In this document: positions 15,701-20,059 of the stretch, piece after piece
Position numbering within the stretch: position 1 is the stretch's first letter
How the letters are laid out: each line of letters opens with the position of its first letter
NCBI GenBank assembly: GCA_963552605.1
Contig: CAUVKI010000039.1
Coordinates: forward strand, 1 to 20,059
Source: CAUVKI01 sp963552605
GTDB lineage: Bacteria > Bacillota > Clostridia > Tissierellales > Peptoniphilaceae
Length of the DNA: 20,059 nucleotides
Direction of reading: 5' to 3'
Notes under the pieces: generated by a model
Told to the model about the DNA's origin: nothing
The model's input: the letters and a program-made list of their open reading frames with translations, nothing else
Databases searched by the model: none
Made by a program: the position numbers and the translations under genes

Positions 15701-15820
15701 ATGAATGATGGTCTAAATATCACCCAAGAGAAAGAACGACAATTATTTGGTACTTCTGGGCATGAAGAAAAGAATAGAGTTTCAAGAATGGTTCCCCGTA
15801 TTGGAATGACGATCAGGTAA
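15701..15820 (+). CDS. Short 39-codon ORF of unknown function
   Basis: An ATG after the excellent site GGAAGGAGGTATAAGCG opens a 39-residue frame (MNDGLNITQEKERQLFGTSG...). It runs out of frame into the integrase remnant and ends at 15820. I do not recognise it. It may be the N-terminus of an old gene joined by deletion to the integrase, as the integrase part begins in another frame at about 15781. Confidence 0.35.
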   Translation: MNDGLNITQEKERQLFGTSGHEEKNRVSRMVPRIGMTIR

Positions 15821-16244
15821 CACCTACCATCAACTATGAGCAATTCAAGGAACTTATCGCTTATTTGGAAAAGAAGAACAATCCTGCGGTACTCCCCATT
15901 CAGATTGCCTATTATACAGGTTTGAGGATTGGAGAAGCATGCGGGCTTGATTGGCAGGACATCAACTTAGAAGAACAATGTTTGACGGTTCGCAGAAGTA
16001 TGCGCTATAATCAGATGCGACACAAAGAGGTTGATTTTGGAAATGTGCTGACTGATATTTTGAAAAAGGCGAAAAAAGAACAATTACAAGCAATCTGCTC
16101 TCTTATGGAGCAGCACCGAAAGAAGTTCAGGAGCTTCTTGGACACTCCGATGTCAGTACCACGATGAATATCTATGCCTATGCTTCAAGGGAAGCAAAGC
16201 GCTCCCCAGCAAAACTGTTGGACAATGCAATGGAAATCGATTAA
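15781..16244 (+). pseudogene. Tyrosine recombinase (ICE integrase) with internal deletions
   Basis: Remnant of a Tn1549-type phage-family integrase. One frame (15781-16090) encodes FKNGSPYWNDDQVTPTINYE, then YYTGLRIGEACGLDWQDINL with the first catalytic Arg region, RRSMRYNQMRHK joined straight to EVDFGNVLTDILKKAKKEQ, so about a dozen residues are missing. The frame then shifts and resumes (about 16090-16244) as TSNLLSYGAAPKEVQELLGH, SDVSTTMNIYAYASREAKR to the stop, with the distal catalytic His and the Tyr nucleophile. The central HxxR region and the N-terminal arm-binding domain are deleted. The protein cannot work, so the element cannot excise itself. Confidence 0.88.
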
Positions 16245-16249
16245 GCAAA

Positions 16250-16279
16250 GTTTCCCTTAAAAATTCTCGCAAGGGAAAC
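16250..16279. repeat. 9-bp inverted repeat after the integrase remnant
   Basis: GTTTCCCTT (16250-16258) and AAGGGAAAC (16271-16279) pair perfectly around 12 nt. There is no T-run after it, so termination would be weak. Its place at the element edge allows a recombination-site role, which is unproven. Confidence 0.45.
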
Positions 16280-16346
16280 CAAGCAAGAAAGAAAGTAAAA
16301 TCCTATGAAAAACCAAGTGTTTTAGGGGTTTAGAGGATTATAGATA

Positions 16347-16364
16347 GATAAATTGCAATTTATC
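16347..16364. promoter_or_regulatory. Perfect 18-bp palindrome upstream of S66 peptidase gene
   Basis: GATAAATTGCAATTTATC is a perfect palindrome 31 bases before the peptidase start. It would suit a dimeric repressor. A possible -35 (TTGCAA) lies inside it and a TAAAAT-like -10 lies at 16378-16383, although the 19-base spacing is long. Confidence 0.4.
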
Positions 16365-16395
16365 AATTTCATACGAATAAAATAATGGGGGATTT

Positions 16396-17424
16396 ATGAT
16401 TAAAAAAATTGGGATAGTCAGCTTATCAAGTGGAATTTTAGGAGAAAGTTTTATTGAGTGTCAACTTAAAATAGGTAAAGAAAGATTAAATAAATATGGT
16501 ATCGAGGTTGAGTTTTTACCTAATGCACTAAAAGGTATTGAATATATAAAAAATCATCCTAAAAGTAGAGCAGATGATTTACTAAAGGCATTTAATGATG
16601 ATTCCATTGATATGATTTTATGTGCTATAGGAGGAGAAGACACTCATAGATTGTTGCCTTATTTGTTTAATGATAATGAGTTAAAAAAAATTGTTAAACA
16701 AAAGGTGTTTTTGGGGTTTTCAGATACAACTATAAATCATTTTATGTTGAATAAAGTTGGTATCAAAACATTTTATGGACAGGCATTTCTGCCAGATGTA
16801 TGTGAACTCTCTAATGCAATGCTACCATATACAAAAAAATATTTTGAAGAGCTGATTATGACAGGAAAAATAAAAGAAGTACGCTCTAGTGATGTTTGGT
16901 ATCAAGAAAGAGAGGATTTTAGTGTAGATGCTATTGGAACCAATATGGAAACGTATTTAAATAGCGGATTTGAATTATTAAGCGGTAAGCCGACTTTTAG
17001 TGGAAAGATTTTAGGTGGGTGTTTGGAATCAATATATGATATGTTTGATAACTCAAGATTTGATGATGAACCATTTACTTGTAATAAGTATGCTTTATTC
17101 CCAAAACTTGAGGAGTGGGAAAATAAAATTTTACTATTAGAGACAAGTGAAGAGAAACCTAATCCAGAAATATTTAGAAAAATGATTGGCGTCTTAAAAG
17201 AATACGGAATATTTGATGTTGTTTCAGGAGTGTTAGTTGGAAAACCTCAAAACGAAACATATTATGATGAGTATAAGGAAATTTTGTTAGAGGATATTGG
17301 AGATGAAGATTTATCAATAGTTTATAACTTAAATGTTGGTCACGCAACACCTAGATGTATCATTCCATTTGGTGTTGATGCGGAAGTTAATGTAGACAAG
17401 CAGGTAATTATTTTCAATTATTAA
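16396..17424 (+). CDS. MccF-like S66 serine peptidase
   Basis: A 342-residue cytoplasmic protein of peptidase family S66 (LD-carboxypeptidase/MccF). The Ser-Glu-His triad can be placed at S109 in FLGFSDTT, E249 in LLLETSEE and H316 in VGHATPR. There is no signal peptide, and the length of about 340 residues with the GGEDTHRLLPYL segment is closer to MccF-type enzymes, which cleave the amide bond of aminoacyl-nucleotide antibiotics such as microcin C, than to cell-wall LdcA. The gene is visibly more AT-rich than its neighbours and stands alone between an integrase remnant and decayed transposon DNA, which suggests separate acquisition. The start follows GGGGG at 16387-16391. The actual substrate is unknown. 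Confidence 0.85.
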   Translation: MIKKIGIVSLSSGILGESFIECQLKIGKERLNKYGIEVEFLPNALKGIEYIKNHPKSRADDLLKAFNDDSIDMILCAIGGEDTHRLLPYLFNDNELKKIVKQKVFLGFSDTTINHFMLNKVGIKTFYGQAFLPDVCELSNAMLPYTKKYFEELIMTGKIKEVRSSDVWYQEREDFSVDAIGTNMETYLNSGFELLSGKPTFSGKILGGCLESIYDMFDNSRFDDEPFTCNKYALFPKLEEWENKILLLETSEEKPNPEIFRKMIGVLKEYGIFDVVSGVLVGKPQNETYYDEYKEILLEDIGDEDLSIVYNLNVGHATPRCIIPFGVDAEVNVDKQVIIFNY

Positions 17425-17479
17425 ATTAAAGAAGATAAATCCCGGCTTATGGGGCTGGTAATCCACCTGAATAGATATA

Positions 17480-17601
17480 AAATTTGTATCTACAAGCATT
17501 GATATTACTTTATGATTTAACAAGTGGCAGTTCTACAACAGGTGTAGTGCTAGATGCTCTTAGGTCGTAAATATATCGGAATTGATAATATAGTGTTTTA
17601 A
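17480..17601 (+). pseudogene. DNA methyltransferase fragment (SAM-binding motif)
   Basis: The frame reads ALILLYDLTSGSSTTGVVLDAL and, after a one-base frameshift near 17560, GRKYIGIDNI. This resembles the DPF-x-GSGTTG...GRKYIGID block at the C-terminal end of N6/N4 DNA methyltransferases. Only this block survives, with a Gly-to-Ser change and a shift, so it is a dead relic. The rest of 17425-17675 shows no other gene. Confidence 0.55.
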
Positions 17602-17660
17602 TCTTATGAGCCGAATAAATTAAAAAAGAAAATTCGGGAATCGCACACAAACTTGATTCA

Positions 17661-17678
17661 TAATTCTAAGTTAATCGA
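17661..17678 (+). repeat. 18-bp direct repeat, right copy
   Basis: Identical to 149-166 (TAATTCTAAGTTAATCGA) and in the same orientation. It lies at the 5' edge of the IS630-like fragment, so it may derive from that insertion sequence. Confidence 0.6.
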
Positions 17679-17836
17679 CTATACAAGAGAGTACAGCTTA
17701 TGGATCGATATGGCATAAATCAAAAGAACTAAAAACACCTGACAACATAAGAATAACTCATATACCGCCATACACACCGAAAATGAATCCCATAGAACGA
17801 ATTTGGAAACAAATTCGTTCTATGGGATTTAACTAG
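17675..17836 (+). mobile_element. IS630-family transposase, C-terminal fragment
   Basis: The frame gives IWHKSKELKTPDNIRITHIP then PYTPKMNPIERIWKQIRSMG and a stop shortly after. This is the conserved C-terminal block of IS630 transposases around the last catalytic Glu (NPIE). All upstream catalytic parts are missing and the sequence before IWHKSK does not match, so the junction lies at about 17680-17710. It is inactive. Confidence 0.8.
17786..17829. repeat. Perfect 20-bp hairpin inside transposase coding end
   Basis: AATCCCATAGAACGAATTTG (17786-17805), loop GAAA, CAAATTCGTTCTATGGGATT (17810-17829): the arms are exact reverse complements. The left arm encodes the NPIERIW part and the right arm the KQIRSMGF part of the transposase. 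The structure may block read-through in either direction or mark a terminal structure of the element. Confidence 0.85.
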
Positions 17837-17839
17837 GAT

Positions 17840-17863
17840 AAAAAATCCGAACTCGCCTTTTTT
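17840..17863 (-). terminator. Weak terminator after the phosphonate genes
   Basis: On the minus strand six A, a short imperfect stem and a run of six T follow the stop codon at 17867 within a few bases. Inner mismatches make it weak, and the perfect hairpin 11 bases further on may help stop transcription. Confidence 0.4.
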
Positions 17864-17866
17864 GAC

Positions 17867-18922
17867 TTACTCCAAAAGCCCTTCAATTTCCTCTCTGACT
17901 TTCATCTCAACCTTTTGGCTGATTGTTTTGTAAATACCCCTTGAAAATTCACTTTTTGAGTCACCGTCAATAAATCTGAACACTTTAAAATCTGAAACTC
18001 CAAAGTCAACTATTATCGCCGAAGTCAATTCCTTATACTTTTCTTTCAGTACGGAAATAATCTCGTCATCGGCTTTGGGTAAATAAAAAAACAAACGGAG
18101 GCTCTCATTAAGATGAGCCGTGTATTTTTCCATTTTATTTTGCAGTGTTTCCAAATCTTTCACTTCAATGCAAATTCCCGATACACCTCTCCTTTGAAAT
18201 TCCACCAGCGAGTAAATAAAATCATCAATATTATCTTCGCTTATATCCTCGGCAACAAGAGGTTTATTGCTCATCTTTACGAAAGTTTCAATTAAATTCA
18301 AATATTCGCTTAAATCCGGTTTGTGGGAGAAAGTGCCATAGATTTCCGATATTTCATTATAATCAACCCAGAGCAGTGAAATTTTTTTAAGGGCTTCCGC
18401 AATCCTGACCGAAAACGGATCATATACAGTTATTCCATATATCCTTTCTTTCAATCTGAGTTCGTCCCCAAGGAGCTTTCGTTTTTCCTCGGGACTAAGC
18501 CCGTTTATTTGTTTTATCCTTTTAAGCTCGGACGAAGAAACTCCCTTAGTATACTCCGGCTCAACAATCTCTCCGCCCCATTCCGCCATCACGTCTATTG
18601 CACGCTTTCTTACTTCACTTAGAGGACCTTCCCTCCAGTCCGTGCCGTGAACCATATAGTCGGGTTTGAGCAGCCTTAAGTTCGGCTCATAGTCACGAGA
18701 AAGTTGAGGTATAACCTCGTCCACTCCCTTTAGACCCAAGACCACAATTTTTCTCATCTCAAAATTCATTGCGGGAGTTTTTTTATAAGTGGAGATTGCC
18801 TCATCGGTAAACAATCCCACGACAACTCTTCCCAAAGAAGCGGCTATGTTGATTATATTCAAATGTCCCGGGTGAATTGTGTCGGCAGCCATAGGCACAT
18901 ATACCGTTTTTTTATCAGTCAT
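17867..18922 (-). CDS. Nucleotidyltransferase fused to degenerate PEP-mutase-like domain
   Basis: A 351-residue two-domain protein. Residues 1-135 are a cytidylyltransferase-fold domain with HPGH (17-20), the GTDWREGP motif near 93 and the YTKGVSSSELK motif near 124, all intact. Such domains activate phosphonates or alcohol phosphates as CMP derivatives. Residues about 141-351 follow the layout of PEP mutase (compare LLWVDYNE...KPDLSEY...NKPLVAED...RRGVSGICIEVKD with the neighbouring enzyme), but the metal-binding DGDTGG is replaced by EDISEDN (225-231) and the EDKxxxKxNS loop after residue 252 is lost, so this half should be inactive. A GAGGTG site lies before the ATG, 11 bases from the previous stop. 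Likely role: activation step in a phosphonate conjugate pathway. Confidence 0.78.
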   Translation of the reverse strand: MTDKKTVYVPMAADTIHPGHLNIINIAASLGRVVVGLFTDEAISTYKKTPAMNFEMRKIVVLGLKGVDEVIPQLSRDYEPNLRLLKPDYMVHGTDWREGPLSEVRKRAIDVMAEWGGEIVEPEYTKGVSSSELKRIKQINGLSPEEKRKLLGDELRLKERIYGITVYDPFSVRIAEALKKISLLWVDYNEISEIYGTFSHKPDLSEYLNLIETFVKMSNKPLVAEDISEDNIDDFIYSLVEFQRRGVSGICIEVKDLETLQNKMEKYTAHLNESLRLFFYLPKADDEIISVLKEKYKELTSAIIVDFGVSDFKVFRFIDGDSKSEFSRGIYKTISQKVEMKVREEIEGLLE

Positions 18923-18933
18923 TTTTACACCTC

Positions 18934-19890
18934 TTATTTGCCGCCGGGTATCAAAGTCAAAATGTCGTTTATCGAGAGTATATCCTGACTTGCCTCATAG
19001 CAGCGTTTATTCTTGAGAATACTTTTTGCCGTTTTGACCATTGCCGGATATGCCGCACGAATTAGATGATTGGCATAAATCACGATATTCACTCCCAAGC
19101 TCGTAAGTTCTTCCTCAGTGATTTGTGAATAGCTCGACGGCACCGCCACTAACGGCACTCTTTTTGGAATATCCCTATATAGTCGGCAAAATTCTATAAT
19201 CTCGTCGGGAGTTTTTTCTTTGCTGTGTATCATTATTCCGTCCGCCCCGGCTTTGATATACGCCTTTGCTCTCTCTATCGCATCTTCTTTTCCCTTTTTC
19301 AAAATCAGGCTTTCTATTCTCGCAATTATTTGAAAATCATCCGTAACTTGGGCTTGTTTTCCCTCTCGAATTTTCTTTGAGAAATTTTCAATGCTGTCCT
19401 GATGCTGTTCAACTTCCGTGCCGAATAAAGAATTTTTTTTAAGCCCCACTTTATCCTCAATTATCACGGCGGAAACTCCCATTCTCTCAAGCGTGCGTAC
19501 AGTATATGAAAAATGCTCAAGCTTTCCTCCGGTGTCACCGTCAAAAATTATCGGCTTTGTCGTAACCTCCATAATCTCATTTACTCTCTGAATTCTCGTG
19601 GTAAGGTCAACCAGCTCTATATCGGGTTTGCCCATAATAGTGGAGTCGCACAAACTGCTGCTCCAAATTCCGTCAAAACGCAAAAAACCGTGTTCATCTT
19701 CAAGCGTCGTCTTTTCCACAATAAGACCGGATAATCCATCGTGCGCTTCCATAAAACGAAGCAGGGGCTTGGTTTTAAGAAGTTGCCTTAATCGCCACCT
19801 TCTGGCTTGAGGAGTTGTACCGATTTCATTGAGTTTTTCATCCAATTCTTCTACGGAAACCCCTTTGGTGTAGGGCCGTTCTATTCGTTG
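18934..19890 (-). CDS. pepM: Phosphoenolpyruvate mutase, 5'-truncated, with upstream nucleotidyltransferase tail
   Basis: PEP mutase rearranges phosphoenolpyruvate to phosphonopyruvate, the first step to nearly all natural C-P compounds. Numbering from the TTG at 19845, the metal-binding DGDTGG is at 102-107 and the mutase signature EDKVGLKKNS at 130-139; WSSSLCDS and ARIES are also present. The frame stays open upstream of that TTG and reads RIERPYTKGVSVEEL, like the EPEYTKGVSSSEL end of the nucleotidyltransferase domain in the next gene. So the natural protein is probably a nucleotidyltransferase-mutase fusion whose front is cut off by anomalous GC-rich sequence from 19890. The phosphonopyruvate decarboxylase expected in such pathways is not in the window. 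Confidence 0.88.
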   Translation of the reverse strand, partial: QRIERPYTKGVSVEELDEKLNEIGTTPQARRWRLRQLLKTKPLLRFMEAHDGLSGLIVEKTTLEDEHGFLRFDGIWSSSLCDSTIMGKPDIELVDLTTRIQRVNEIMEVTTKPIIFDGDTGGKLEHFSYTVRTLERMGVSAVIIEDKVGLKKNSLFGTEVEQHQDSIENFSKKIREGKQAQVTDDFQIIARIESLILKKGKEDAIERAKAYIKAGADGIMIHSKEKTPDEIIEFCRLYRDIPKRVPLVAVPSSYSQITEEELTSLGVNIVIYANHLIRAAYPAMVKTAKSILKNKRCYEASQDILSINDILTLIPGGK

Positions 19891-20059
19891 GGGGGGGGGG
19901 GGCGGGGCCGCGGGGGGGGGGGGGGCCCCGCGTGGCGCCGGCGGCCCCCGCCGCGGCGGGCCCCCCCCGGCACCACCCCCCCCGGGGGGGGGCGGCCCCC
20001 CCCCACGCCGCCCCGGTCGACCTGCCCGCCGCCAAGGCCGACCTCCCCCCCTCCTACCC
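19890..20059. other. Anomalous GC-rich, homopolymer-laden contig end
   Basis: From a 13-base G run at 19890-19902 to the end the sequence is almost all G and C, with many long G or C runs, in an otherwise AT-rich genome. It interrupts the phosphonate gene in mid-domain. The last 50 bases look like high-GC coding DNA. It is most simply a sequencing/assembly artefact or a chimeric join; no gene should be called in it. Confidence 0.85.

Noticed and set aside
19838..20035. Minus-strand Gly/Pro/Ala-rich open frame
   Set aside because: Product of the GC-rich artefactual tail; composition is homopolymer translation and not a protein.
1..20059. CRISPR arrays, tRNA and rRNA genes
   Set aside because: No regularly spaced repeats, cloverleaf with CCA-type end, or rRNA-like sequence was recognised on either strand; a short tRNA could be missed by eye.

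Overview
The window looks like chromosome of a low-GC Gram-positive anaerobe (Clostridia/Tissierellia-like Firmicute). Supporting signs are AT-rich DNA, strong AGGAGG ribosome sites, A/T-rich terminators, a LanFEG-type peptide-resistance operon and Tn1549-like conjugative-element genes. The genus cannot be fixed from the sequence.

Left flank (1-5800, minus strand). A six-gene operon reads LanF ATPase, LanE permease, LanG permease, lipoprotein, response regulator, histidine kinase. It has the layout of a self-regulated antimicrobial-peptide sensing and resistance module. No lanthipeptide precursor or synthetase is nearby, so it looks like an orphan immunity/resistance set. Upstream lies a DUF2249-like/carboxymuconolactone-decarboxylase-like fusion protein with its own terminator.

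Middle (5800-16400). This is a wrecked integrative conjugative element of the Tn1549 kind. It holds an IS30 transposase fragment fused to a 5'-truncated DUF4366 (CD1107-type) gene, a small companion gene, an intact YafQ/DinJ-like toxin-antitoxin pair, a relaxase remnant and, at the far end, a tyrosine integrase with internal deletions. Between relaxase and integrase sits an intact plus-strand cargo cluster: an AraC regulator, two YbtP/YbtQ-like ABC half-transporters, and an ECF set (EcfT, a fused double EcfA, and a Trep_Strep/MptD-like S component). All consecutive transporter genes overlap by 8-11 bases. Two DtxR/IdeR-like iron boxes, one at the araC promoter and one inside a hairpin before the transporters, suggest iron-controlled uptake of a siderophore or similar metal chelate.

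Right flank (16400-20059). An AT-rich MccF-like S66 peptidase gene is followed by decayed DNA-methyltransferase and IS630 transposase fragments. The latter contains a perfect 20-bp hairpin. Then come two minus-strand phosphonate genes. The upstream one carries the end of a nucleotidyltransferase-like domain fused to an apparently active PEP mutase. The downstream one carries an intact nucleotidyltransferase fused to what looks like a catalytically dead PEP-mutase domain. The last ~170 bases are extremely GC-rich homopolymer-laden sequence that does not belong to this genome; it cuts the upstream phosphonate gene and is probably a contig-end artefact or chimera.
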